DNA from: Halobacteriales archaeon QS_4_62_28
GTDB lineage: Archaea > Halobacteriota > Halobacteria > Halobacteriales > Haloarculaceae
DNA length: 64,000 bases
Reading direction: 5' to 3'
Assembly (NCBI GenBank): GCA_003021685.1
Contig: PXRO01000047.1
Location: forward strand, 36,419-100,418
Positions 1 through 6,861 of the stretch are shown piece by piece. The position numbers and the translations under genes were made by a program. How positions within the stretch are numbered: the first letter of the stretch is position 1; each line of letters begins with the position of its first letter. A model generated the notes under the pieces. The model was not told where the DNA came from. It was given only the letters and a program-made list of their open reading frames with translations, and searched no databases.

Positions 1-47
1 ACCTGTGCGAGCAGGCCGTGGAGATGGATGAGCTCCTGCTTCTTCAT
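1..47 (-). CDS. UPF0058 family protein, 5' end only
   Basis: Only the first 15 complete codons lie in the window; the gene continues past the left edge. The start ATG is at 47 on the minus strand and the translation begins MKKQELIHLHGLLAQV, which I recognise as the opening of the small haloarchaeal UPF0058 proteins. The function of that family is not known to me. It is divergent from the aIF2-beta gene, with about 215 bases of shared upstream DNA that contains the promoters of both and an imperfect AT-rich palindrome near 82-98. Identification rests on a short stretch, so confidence is moderate. Confidence 0.6.
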   Translation of the reverse strand, partial: MKKQELIHLHGLLAQ

Positions 48-264
48 AGTCACTCTCTTCTAGAATCTGGAGGGTTATAGTACTACTCTGAGTGTAGTTA
101 ACATACACCCCTCAGTTGCACAGGTCCGCGTAGCCACATTATACGCCACAGTAGTGAAAACTAAACGACGAGCGTCGGCTACGGTGTCACCGGGATTCCC
201 GTCGGCACCGGGTCGAAGTGGCACCCATGAAAGGTTTTTGTTTTCCCGACAGTAGGCCTCCAGT

Positions 265-669
265 ATGGACTACGACGAGATGCTCGATCAAGCAGTCGAA
301 GAGACACCGGACATCGAGGGGACGAGCGAGCGGTTCGAAGTCCCCGACCCGGATATCCGACAGGAAGGAAATATGACCGTCTTCGAGAATTTCCAGGCAG
401 TCTGTGACCGTCTCTCGCGTGACGAGGAACACGTCATGAAGTTCCTCCAGAACGAACTCGGGACGAGTGGCCACATCGACGAACGCGGTCGGGCGCGCCT
501 GACTGGAGAGTTCCGTGAGCGACGGATCGCAAACGCCATCGATACCTACACCGACGGATACGTCCGCTGCTCGGAGTGTGGACTACCGGATACACAACTG
601 AAGACGGAACAAGGTGCCACGGTTCTCCGCTGTGAGGCCTGTGGCGCGCAGTCGCCGACCGGGTCGTGA
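265..669 (+). CDS. eif2b: Translation initiation factor aIF2 beta subunit
   Basis: This is the beta subunit of the heterotrimeric aIF2, which brings initiator Met-tRNA to the small ribosomal subunit. The 134-residue length matches archaeal homologues, which lack the long eukaryotic N-terminal extension. The central alpha/beta domain (about residues 35-95, with NFQAVCDRLSRDEEHVMKFL and ELGTSG) is followed by a C4 zinc ribbon with cysteines at 102, 105, 123 and 126. The start gives the usual acidic N-terminal MDYDEMLDQA. It stands alone and converges on tfb. A dispersed repeat lies 74 bases after its stop. Identification is secure. Confidence 0.93.
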   Translation: MDYDEMLDQAVEETPDIEGTSERFEVPDPDIRQEGNMTVFENFQAVCDRLSRDEEHVMKFLQNELGTSGHIDERGRARLTGEFRERRIANAIDTYTDGYVRCSECGLPDTQLKTEQGATVLRCEACGAQSPTGS

Positions 670-742
670 CCGAAGTGACAAAAGTCTGTCATCGGTGACA
701 CAACTCGACGCAGCTACAGTAGCATTTGCACGTCTTCACTCA

Positions 743-789
743 CCTGATCGCGCGACTGCGTGCGGTCGGATGAGCAATCGGTTGCAAAT
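743..789 (+). repeat. Dispersed 3'-end repeat, copy 1
   Basis: A 47-base sequence between the convergent aif2-beta and tfb genes. It starts CCTGATCGCGCG and ends GGATGAGCAATCGGTTGCAAAT-like, with the last 22 bases exactly shared with a second copy on the minus strand at 20798-20840. Copy 1 has a 4-base insertion and three substitutions relative to copy 2. Both copies lie downstream of a gene in the sense direction. The role is unknown; a transcript 3'-end or processing element is a guess. Confidence 0.6.
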
Positions 790-863
790 ACCATTCCGGT
801 CCCACAGCCGACGGCATCACTGGAGGCCTTTCAACGTCTGCAAGTCCCTATCTGTCCGGGAAA

Positions 864-1838
864 TCAGGCCGGAACGCCGTCGGCTTCCAGTAGCTCCTTG
901 TACCGGTTTCGGATCGTCACTTCCGAGATGTCGGCAACCTCGCTAACCTGGCTCTGGGTGACTTTTTGATTCGTCAGCAGGGAGGCGGCATACACTGCCG
1001 CGGCAGCGATGCCGACCGGCGATTTGCCGCTCAGGATACCGCCGTCCCGTGCGCCCTCGATGAGTTCGCGGGCGCGACGCTCGGTCTCGTCGGACAGAGA
1101 CAGGTCACTACAAAAGCGCGGGACGTAGCTCTCGGGCTTTGCCGGCGCGACTTCGAGATCGAGTTCGCGGATGATATACCGGTAAGTGCGGGTCAACTCC
1201 ATGCGTTCGACACGGGAGACGTGGGTCATCTCGTCGAGCGAACGGGGGTTGTTCGCCTGCCGTGCGGCCGCGTACAGTGCCGCCGTCGCGACGCCCTCGA
1301 TAGAGCGTCCCGGGAGGAGGTCCTCGCTGAGGGCACGTCGATAGATGACGCTCGCCGTCTCGCGGACGTTCTTCGGGAGGCCGAGCGCACTCGCCATGCG
1401 GTCGATTTCACCGAGCGCCTGCTTGAGGTTGCGCTCCTTGGAGTCGCGGGTGCGGAACCGCTCGTTCCAGGTGCGTAGTCGCTGCATCTTCTGGCGCTGT
1501 TTGCTCGATAGAGAGTTACCGTAGGCGTCCTTGTCCTGCCAGCCGATGTTGGTCGACAGACCCTTGTCGTGCATCATCTTCGTCGTCGGCGCACCGACGC
1601 GGGACTTGTTGTCTCTCTCGGCCGAGTCGAACGCCCGCCACTCCGGTCCGTGATCGATCTCATTTTCTTCGACGACGAGTCCACAGGCCTCACAGACCGT
1701 CTCGCCGTGTTCGGCGTCGAGCTTGGTGTGACCGCCACACTCGGGACAGACATCCTCCTGTACGTCGGATTCATCTTCTCGTATCTCTGTTTGCGCGTAC
1801 TGTTCCTCGGTATTTGTCTGGAGGTGTGTCTCGCTCAT
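864..1838 (-). CDS. tfb: Transcription initiation factor TFB
   Basis: TFB binds TBP and the BRE and recruits archaeal RNA polymerase. The N-terminal zinc ribbon has cysteines at about 31, 34, 49 and 52, followed by the B-reader/linker region with GPEWRAFDSAERDNKSRVGAP, then two cyclin-like repeats (about 130-215 and 225-315). The second repeat ends in the helix-turn-helix (VSEVADISEVTIRNRYKEL) that contacts the BRE. The length of 324 residues is typical. Haloarchaea carry several tfb paralogues, so I do not assign a number. The promoter lies at 1865-1890 inside a 7-bp inverted repeat, which could allow feedback control. Confidence 0.95.
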   Translation of the reverse strand: MSETHLQTNTEEQYAQTEIREDESDVQEDVCPECGGHTKLDAEHGETVCEACGLVVEENEIDHGPEWRAFDSAERDNKSRVGAPTTKMMHDKGLSTNIGWQDKDAYGNSLSSKQRQKMQRLRTWNERFRTRDSKERNLKQALGEIDRMASALGLPKNVRETASVIYRRALSEDLLPGRSIEGVATAALYAAARQANNPRSLDEMTHVSRVERMELTRTYRYIIRELDLEVAPAKPESYVPRFCSDLSLSDETERRARELIEGARDGGILSGKSPVGIAAAAVYAASLLTNQKVTQSQVSEVADISEVTIRNRYKELLEADGVPA

Positions 1839-1864
1839 GATGGGGTACCAGTGACTGCCGAAGA

Positions 1865-1890
1865 CACAAACCTTAAAAAAACAGTTTGTG
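1865..1890 (-). promoter_or_regulatory. tfb promoter with inverted repeat around the TATA element
   Basis: Read on the minus strand, a T-rich TATA-like tract (TTTTTTTAAG) lies 27-50 bases before the tfb start. It is bracketed by CACAAAC and GTTTGTG, a perfect 7-bp inverted repeat with a 12-base spacer (1865-1871 and 1884-1890). A repressor dimer bound here would block TBP. The spacing fits a core promoter; the operator idea is inference. Confidence 0.5.
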
Positions 1891-1976
1891 CTCTTCTTAA
1901 CAAATAGTTACTGAGAATAGTTTATAAATCTTCCGGTGATCGTGTTATCAAACCGCACGACTGCACCGCCTCGGGA

Positions 1977-4061
1977 TCAGGACTGCTGGCGACGTGCTAG
2001 GAGTGCTGCCCCGAGCAGTGCGATGACTGCGACGACGATACCGAAGCCTGGTCCGGAACCGGAGGTGTTCTCGCCACCGCTCTCCGCCTCAGACGTCTGC
2101 TGTCCCATCATGTCCTCGTCGGAGTTGCCCTCGTCGTCCATCGATTCGGTGCCCGTCTCGGTCATCTCTTCGTCGTCCATCGTTTCCGTCATCTCTTCGT
2201 CGTTCATCGATTCGACGGTGTACTCACCAGTCGTGATAACTGGACCACCCGCGGCGACGTACGGGCCATCTGCTGCACCCTCGCTTTCGTCGAAGGTGTA
2301 GGTCTCGTCACCGTCGGTGTCGCGGTGTGCCATCGGGACGAGCGTCGCGTTCTCGCTCAACGGTTCTTCGAGTTCGATTTCCACGTTCTCGTGAGTGCCC
2401 GGCGAGAGGTACATCGACGTGCCACGGATGCTGTCGAAGACGGCACCCTCGGTGACACTCGCGTCGTGAATCGTCACGAAGCCACCGTCCTGCAGGGTCA
2501 CTTCGGGGACCGTCACAGTTGTCCCGTCACCGGCCTCGCCGTCGTAGGCGAGTGAGGCTTCGATAGTGACCGCTGCACTGTCGATGACGGCACCGCCATC
2601 GGCAGTAAACGGTCCATCAGCGCCACCCTCGCTCTCGACGAAGGTGTAGTTCATGTCGTCGTCCGTGTCCATGTGGGGCATCGCGATGAGCGACTGGGTG
2701 TCGGTCTGGCGCGTATCGAGCGTGACGGTCACGTTCTCGTGGTGTCCCGCGTCCAGGTACTCTGAGTGACCGACGACGCTGTCGAGGACGGCCCCGTCGA
2801 GCAGGGTCGAATCGTGAATCGCGACGAATCCGGGGCTGCTCAGGTCCACCGAGTCGACGACGACGGTCGTCCCGTCGCTGGACTGGTCGCTGACCGTAAC
2901 GCTCGCGGAGACGGTCACCTCGGCGGTGTCCGTGACCGCGCTTCCGTCGTCAGTGTATGGACCGTCGTTCGAACCCTCACTCGTGAGGAAGTCGTACGTC
3001 TCGTTGTCGTTCGTGTCGCGGTGGGGCATCGCAATCAGGGTCGCGTCCTCGGAGACTGGACTGTCGAGCATCACGTCGACGTTCCGGTGTAGCCCCGGTT
3101 CGAGATACATCGAGGTACCGCGAACACTGTCGAAGACGGCACCCTCGGTGACACTCGCGTCGTGGATCGTTACGAACCCGCCATCGGGGACGTACACGGA
3201 GTCGGCAGTGACCGCGTTGCCACCCGAAGACTGGTTCTCGAAGGTCGCGCTTGCGGTGTCAGTCACCGTCGCACCAGCAGTATCGATCACAGCACTCCCG
3301 TCAGCGCCGGTGTACGGTCCGTCGGCGTCACCCTCGCTCTCGTCGAAGGTGTATGTCTCGTCGTCGTCGGTGTCACGGTGGGCCATCGGGACCAGCGTGG
3401 TGTTCTCGCTCAGTGGTTCGGACAGCTGGACGCGCACGTTCTCGTGGACGCCCGCTTCGAGATACATCGAGGTGCCGCGGATACTGTCGAAGACGGCACC
3501 CTCGGTAACACTCGCGTCGTGAATCGTCACGAATCCGCCCTCGGAGAGGACGACGCGGTCGACGACGACGTTCTCACCGTTCGTCGGCTGATCACTCATC
3601 GACACCGCCGCTGAGACGGAGAGGTTCGCCTGTGCGATCACTGGTGACCCGTCGGCGGTGTAGGGTCCGTCCGTCTCGCCGTTCGAGGAGACGAAGGAGT
3701 ACGTCCGGTCACCGTCGGTCTCTTGGTGGGCCATCGCCACGTACGTCCCGTCGCTGGCCTCGTCGGTCAGCGAGACGGTGACGTTGTCGTGGGTCCCCGG
3801 TTCGAGGTACGTCGATGTGCCAGCGACGCTCCCGAGGACGTTGCCCTCGGTGACACTCGCGTCGTGAATCGTCACGTACCCGCCCTCGGGCAGTGTGACC
3901 GAGTCCACGGTGACAGCGTCACCACCGGTGGTCTGATTCGAGAAAGTTACAGCAGCGCCCTCGCTCTGGACGCCTGCAGTGCTCCCGGCCGTCGCAACAC
4001 TGGCGAACCCAGTGGTCGCGACTGCCACAACGAGTATCAATGTCAGGATGCGTTCCCGCAT
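1977..4061 (-). CDS. Secreted surface protein with five DUF7282-type repeats and PGF-CTERM-like anchor
   Basis: A 694-residue exported protein. It has a signal peptide (residues 1 to about 27, basic start then a hydrophobic core), then five tandem repeats of about 115 residues, each carrying a GGFVTIHDASVTEGAVFDS-like strand, a Y-L-pG-H-N-V motif and an acidic TDGDETYTF segment. These match what I know as the haloarchaeal DUF7282 fold. An acidic Met/Thr-rich linker follows, then SGSGPGFG, a hydrophobic helix and RRQQS, the pattern of PGF-CTERM proteins processed by archaeosortase and lipid-anchored. Function is unknown. A motif shared with a neighbouring promoter lies upstream at 4112-4136. 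The TATA box (TTTTTATATAC) is near 4079-4090. Confidence 0.8.
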   Translation of the reverse strand: MRERILTLILVVAVATTGFASVATAGSTAGVQSEGAAVTFSNQTTGGDAVTVDSVTLPEGGYVTIHDASVTEGNVLGSVAGTSTYLEPGTHDNVTVSLTDEASDGTYVAMAHQETDGDRTYSFVSSNGETDGPYTADGSPVIAQANLSVSAAVSMSDQPTNGENVVVDRVVLSEGGFVTIHDASVTEGAVFDSIRGTSMYLEAGVHENVRVQLSEPLSENTTLVPMAHRDTDDDETYTFDESEGDADGPYTGADGSAVIDTAGATVTDTASATFENQSSGGNAVTADSVYVPDGGFVTIHDASVTEGAVFDSVRGTSMYLEPGLHRNVDVMLDSPVSEDATLIAMPHRDTNDNETYDFLTSEGSNDGPYTDDGSAVTDTAEVTVSASVTVSDQSSDGTTVVVDSVDLSSPGFVAIHDSTLLDGAVLDSVVGHSEYLDAGHHENVTVTLDTRQTDTQSLIAMPHMDTDDDMNYTFVESEGGADGPFTADGGAVIDSAAVTIEASLAYDGEAGDGTTVTVPEVTLQDGGFVTIHDASVTEGAVFDSIRGTSMYLSPGTHENVEIELEEPLSENATLVPMAHRDTDGDETYTFDESEGAADGPYVAAGGPVITTGEYTVESMNDEEMTETMDDEEMTETGTESMDDEGNSDEDMMGQQTSEAESGGENTSGSGPGFGIVVAVIALLGAALLARRQQS

Positions 4062-4111
4062 ATCGAGGGAGAATCAGAGTATATAAAAAGAGGTTTTCCG
4101 AACTGGTACCG

Positions 4112-4136
4112 AACTCTCACCCAATTTCGGCCAGAG
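4112..4136 (-). promoter_or_regulatory. Shared promoter motif, copy 1
   Basis: On the minus strand the sequence CTCTGGCCGAAATTGGG followed by a GAGAGT lies about 25-50 bases upstream of the TATA box of the DUF7282 gene. A closely matching copy at 4532-4555 precedes the TATA box of the next minus-strand gene. Two copies within 420 bases beside a small regulator gene suggest a common operator. No other evidence. Confidence 0.4.
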
Positions 4137-4194
4137 TGTCTGTTCGGACGGCGCTGTCACCGGCACTGACAGCAGTCACGACAAGTCCTCGTCG

Positions 4195-4500
4195 TCAGTC
4201 CAGTGTAACCCACGTCAGGAAAGCCAGCCCGAAGGCCTCCAGGACGTGCAGCGCCATCATCGCCTGCCACGCGATGGCCGGAACCTGGGTGCTGAACCAG
4301 ATCGACAGCGTCGGGTCGATCAGGTAGTAGTACAGCGCCATCACGTTCTCTCCGAGCAGGAACACTGAGAACAACAGTAGTCCCAGCGTGTGCTTCGACC
4401 GGAGGCGATAGTAGTTACGCCCCCAGATGAACCCGAGAACTGCGAGCAGCAGGACGTTCAGTCCCACTGCCACTCGTGCGATGTCAACCCAGACGGCCAT
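4195..4500 (-). CDS. Small three-helix membrane protein
   Basis: I do not recognise a named family. The 101-residue product, starting MAVWVDIAR, has hydrophobic helices at about residues 8-28, 38-60 and 72-98, with a basic loop RNYYRLRSKHT between the first two. An alternative start three codons upstream is possible. It lies between a winged-helix regulator gene and a secreted protein gene, all on the minus strand, and its promoter carries the shared motif at 4532-4555. A role in membrane sensing or as a partner of the regulator is only a guess from position. Confidence 0.6.
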   Translation of the reverse strand: MAVWVDIARVAVGLNVLLLAVLGFIWGRNYYRLRSKHTLGLLLFSVFLLGENVMALYYYLIDPTLSIWFSTQVPAIAWQAMMALHVLEAFGLAFLTWVTLD

Positions 4501-4531
4501 CGATATCACCTTTCGTGAGTTCGTTCATATA

Positions 4532-4555
4532 CTCTTTCCCAATTTCGGCCATAGT
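4532..4555 (-). promoter_or_regulatory. Shared promoter motif, copy 2, next to TATA box
   Basis: The minus-strand sequence CTATGGCCGAAATTGGG with AAAGAGTATATG after it places the motif directly against the TATA box (near 4525-4533) of the small membrane protein gene. It matches copy 1 at 4112-4136 in about 20 of 24 positions. The left edge touches the stop codon region of the regulator gene, so the motif sits exactly between regulator and target. Confidence 0.4.
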
Positions 4556-4833
4556 CATGTCCCCGCTGTGTGAATGATCTCCTCGACGGTGTCCCAGTTG
4601 TGCCGCGCCCGGTCGGTCGGCAGGTACACCGCGCCGTAGTCGTCACCGCTGTTCGTGAGTATATCGTTCTCTTCGAGTACGTCCAGATGATGCCTGACAG
4701 TTTTGTAATCGAGATCGAGGTCGTCGGCCAACTGGTTTGCGTTTCGCGGGCGTTCGTCGAGCGCCCGCAGGATGCGGATGCGGTTCGACCCGCCCCGCGT
4801 CCCGGTCAACACGTACCAGAGGACGGCCTCCAT
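4555..4833 (-). CDS. ArsR-like winged-helix transcriptional regulator
   Basis: A 92-residue DNA-binding protein, probably a dimeric repressor. The start MEAVLWYVLTGTRGGSNRIRIL is chosen because it matches the usual opening of this haloarchaeal family; an upstream in-frame ATG at 4869 would add 12 residues overlapping the promoter. The recognition region ANQLADDLDLDYKTVRHHLDVLEENDIL forms the helix-turn-helix, then a beta wing (YGAVYLPTDRA). No cysteines or ligand domain are seen. A 6-bp inverted repeat (CTCACT/AGTGAG, 4872-4890) upstream may be an autoregulatory site. The family assignment is firm; the target is not known. Confidence 0.78.
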   Translation of the reverse strand: MEAVLWYVLTGTRGGSNRIRILRALDERPRNANQLADDLDLDYKTVRHHLDVLEENDILTNSGDDYGAVYLPTDRARHNWDTVEEIIHTAGT

Positions 4834-4907
4834 TGAACGATATGACTCTCCCCGCCCATGTAAACACACCGCTCACTGTCGTGAAGTGAGTTACGACTGA
4901 TCGCCGA

Positions 4908-5192
4908 TCAAACGGTAAAGAGGTGGCCCTCTGTGGGCACGTCAAAGAGACCGATCCGCGCACCCGCGTCCAGCCACGCGTGCCCGTAGGAAAACGAGGC
5001 CAGGGCATTGACCGGGTCCCCGTCCTCGCGGAAGTGCCGGCCGTCTTCGAGATACGACGTTGCCATCTCGGCACACTCGACGGCGGCGGCGTGCATCGGC
5101 GTTCCCTCTGGCGGTGCGATTTCGGCCGCGTCGACGGCCTCGGCCAGCAGCTCCTCGTATCGATCTGTCTTCTCCTGGAGATCAGCGGTCAT
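4908..5192 (-). CDS. DUF357 family protein
   Basis: A 94-residue helical protein of the archaeal DUF357 family, recognised from the pattern YEELLAEAVDAAEIAPPEGTPMHAAAVECAEMATSYLEDGRHFREDGDPVNALASFSYGHAWLDAGARIGL (features spread over most of its length). I take MTADLQEKTDRY at 5192 as the start; an in-frame ATG at 5231 would add 13 residues with no family support. The function is unknown; the fold resembles a short helical hairpin of the tetratricopeptide type. It is divergent from trxB, with about 100 bases between. Confidence 0.75.
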   Translation of the reverse strand: MTADLQEKTDRYEELLAEAVDAAEIAPPEGTPMHAAAVECAEMATSYLEDGRHFREDGDPVNALASFSYGHAWLDAGARIGLFDVPTEGHLFTV

Positions 5193-5295
5193 AGCGTGAT
5201 CTGGCGGTCCCTGGCGTATATCGATTGTCACCGCTTTCCCGTCACGTCGATCAGACAGCGCAACCTACAAAACCCGCGATACAGTATGGGGAGAC

Positions 5296-6342
5296 ATGAC
5301 TGAGGACGTCGTGGAACATCGGACACTCATTGTCTCGGGGACAGGGATCGCGGGACTGACAGCCGCAATCTATGCTGCCCGCTCGAACAATGATCCGCTC
5401 GTGTTCGAGGGCGACGAACCGGGTGGACAGTTGACGCTGACGACAGACGTAGCGAACTACCCCGGCTTCCCGGAGGGAATCAGCGGTCCCGACCTGATCA
5501 ACAACATGAAAGAGCAAGCCAAACAGTTCGGGGCCGAAATCGATCACGGTATCGTCGGGAACGTCGACGACAGCGGGCGACCCTTCCGCGTCGAACTCTC
5601 TAACGGTGACGTGTACACGTGTGACGCTTTCATCGCGGCTTCGGGGGCGAGCGCTCGCACGCTGGGGATCCCCGGCGAGGACGAACTGATGGGCTATGGC
5701 GTCTCGACGTGTGCCACCTGTGACGGCGCGTTCTTCCGTGACGAGGACATGCTCGTGGTCGGCGGCGGCGACGCCGCGATGGAGGAGGCGACCTTCCTCA
5801 CCAAGTTCGCCGATACGGTGTATATCGCCCACCGCCGCGAGGAGTTCCGCGCAGAGGACTACTGGATCGACCGCGTCCGGGAGAACGTCGAGAGCGGCGA
5901 CATCGAGATCATGCGCAACACAGAGTTGCTGGAGATTCACGGCTCGGCCGAGGACGGCGTCGACCACGTCACGCTGGCCCGCAACGATGCCGGTCACCCG
6001 AAGGACAACCTCGACGACCCCGGAACCGAAACGTTCGACTTCGATGTCGGCGCTGTCTTTCTCGCCATCGGCCACACGCCGAACACGGAGTACCTCGAAG
6101 GCACGGGCGTTCGACTCGACGACGCAGGCTACATCGGGACGAAGGGCGGCGTCGGATCGGACGAGACTGCAACCGGTGTCGATGGCCTGTACGGCGCTGG
6201 CGACGTGGTCGACTATCACTACCAGCAGGCCGTGACCGCCGCCGGGATGGGTTGTAAGGCCGCTATCGACGCCGACGAATACCTCGAAGGACTTCCGGAA
6301 GCCAAAGCAGGAACAGAGGCGGCCGCCGAAGCCGACGACTGA
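5296..6342 (+). CDS. trxB: Thioredoxin reductase-like NAD(P)/FAD oxidoreductase
   Basis: A flavoprotein that passes electrons from NAD(P)H through FAD to a CxxC disulfide and on to thioredoxin or a similar partner. The FAD-binding GxGxxG is at residues 15-20 (GTGIAG). The redox-active CATC is at 139-142 and the NAD(P)H-binding GGGDAA at about 156-161. The C-terminal GLYGAGDVVD motif binds FAD. Length (348 residues) is slightly above the usual 310-330 because of an Ala/Glu-rich tail. It is single and faces away from the DUF357 gene. Haloarchaea have several paralogues, so the physiological partner cannot be named. Confidence 0.9.
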   Translation: MTEDVVEHRTLIVSGTGIAGLTAAIYAARSNNDPLVFEGDEPGGQLTLTTDVANYPGFPEGISGPDLINNMKEQAKQFGAEIDHGIVGNVDDSGRPFRVELSNGDVYTCDAFIAASGASARTLGIPGEDELMGYGVSTCATCDGAFFRDEDMLVVGGGDAAMEEATFLTKFADTVYIAHRREEFRAEDYWIDRVRENVESGDIEIMRNTELLEIHGSAEDGVDHVTLARNDAGHPKDNLDDPGTETFDFDVGAVFLAIGHTPNTEYLEGTGVRLDDAGYIGTKGGVGSDETATGVDGLYGAGDVVDYHYQQAVTAAGMGCKAAIDADEYLEGLPEAKAGTEAAAEADD

Positions 6343-6378
6343 GCGAACGCGATTCCCTGTTCGAAGGGGGGCCGCCGG

Positions 6379-6861
6379 TCAGGAGAAGATCTTTTTCAGT
6401 CGGGCGATGAGCCCGTCCCTCGGCGCTCGTGTCTCCTCGGCGGCCGTTCCGGTTTCGTTCTCCCTGTCAGTCGCTTCTGTCGCTGTCGCCTCTGTCGCTA
6501 TCGACTCGTCGTCACCACCGGTTTCTGGCCCGGCGTTTGCCGATTCGTTCCCGCTCGCTTTGGCTTTCTCGACGGCCTCGTCGATGAGATCGCCAGCGTT
6601 GTTCACTGCGTCCTTGACTGTTCCTTTGACGACTTGTTTCCCCTCGAAGCGACTCCTGCTGACGGAGGTGTCGGCGGCGATAATCACCGCGTCGGCCTCG
6701 TTGATCTGTGTCTCGCTGATTTCGTTTTCGGTGCCCATGGCCCCCTGGATCTCGACGTGAATCTCGTGGTCCCGCTCTTCGGCGGTCGTTTCCAGGTTTT
6801 CGGCGGCCATCTGGCTGTGTGCGATACCGGTCGGGCAAGCTGTGACTGCGACGAATTTCAT
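6379..6861 (-). CDS. ptfB: PTS fructose-type enzyme IIB
   Basis: The cytoplasmic phosphocarrier of a fructose-type PTS; it takes phosphate from EIIA on a cysteine and gives it to the incoming sugar. The active-site cysteine is residue 9 in the motif ACPTGIAHSQMAA. The IIB domain occupies about residues 1-100. The remaining 60 residues are an acidic Thr/Glu-rich linker ending in the basic amphipathic stretch DGLIARLKKIFS, not part of the usual domain and possibly a membrane contact. It is the last gene of the PTS operon and overlaps ptsI by 4 bases (ATGA). Confidence 0.93.
   Translation of the reverse strand: MKFVAVTACPTGIAHSQMAAENLETTAEERDHEIHVEIQGAMGTENEISETQINEADAVIIAADTSVSRSRFEGKQVVKGTVKDAVNNAGDLIDEAVEKAKASGNESANAGPETGGDDESIATEATATEATDRENETGTAAEETRAPRDGLIARLKKIFS

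Noticed and set aside
1920..1945. A possible third, partial copy of the 82-bp palindrome (TTTATAAATCTTCCGGTGATCGTG).
   Set aside because: Only the left half is similar, with gaps, and no inverted partner is present. It could be chance plus the promoter TATA.
5251..6219. A 322-codon minus-strand ORF opposite trxB.
   Set aside because: trxB has complete FAD, NAD(P) and CxxC motifs on the plus strand, so the opposite ORF is a shadow made by the high third-position GC.
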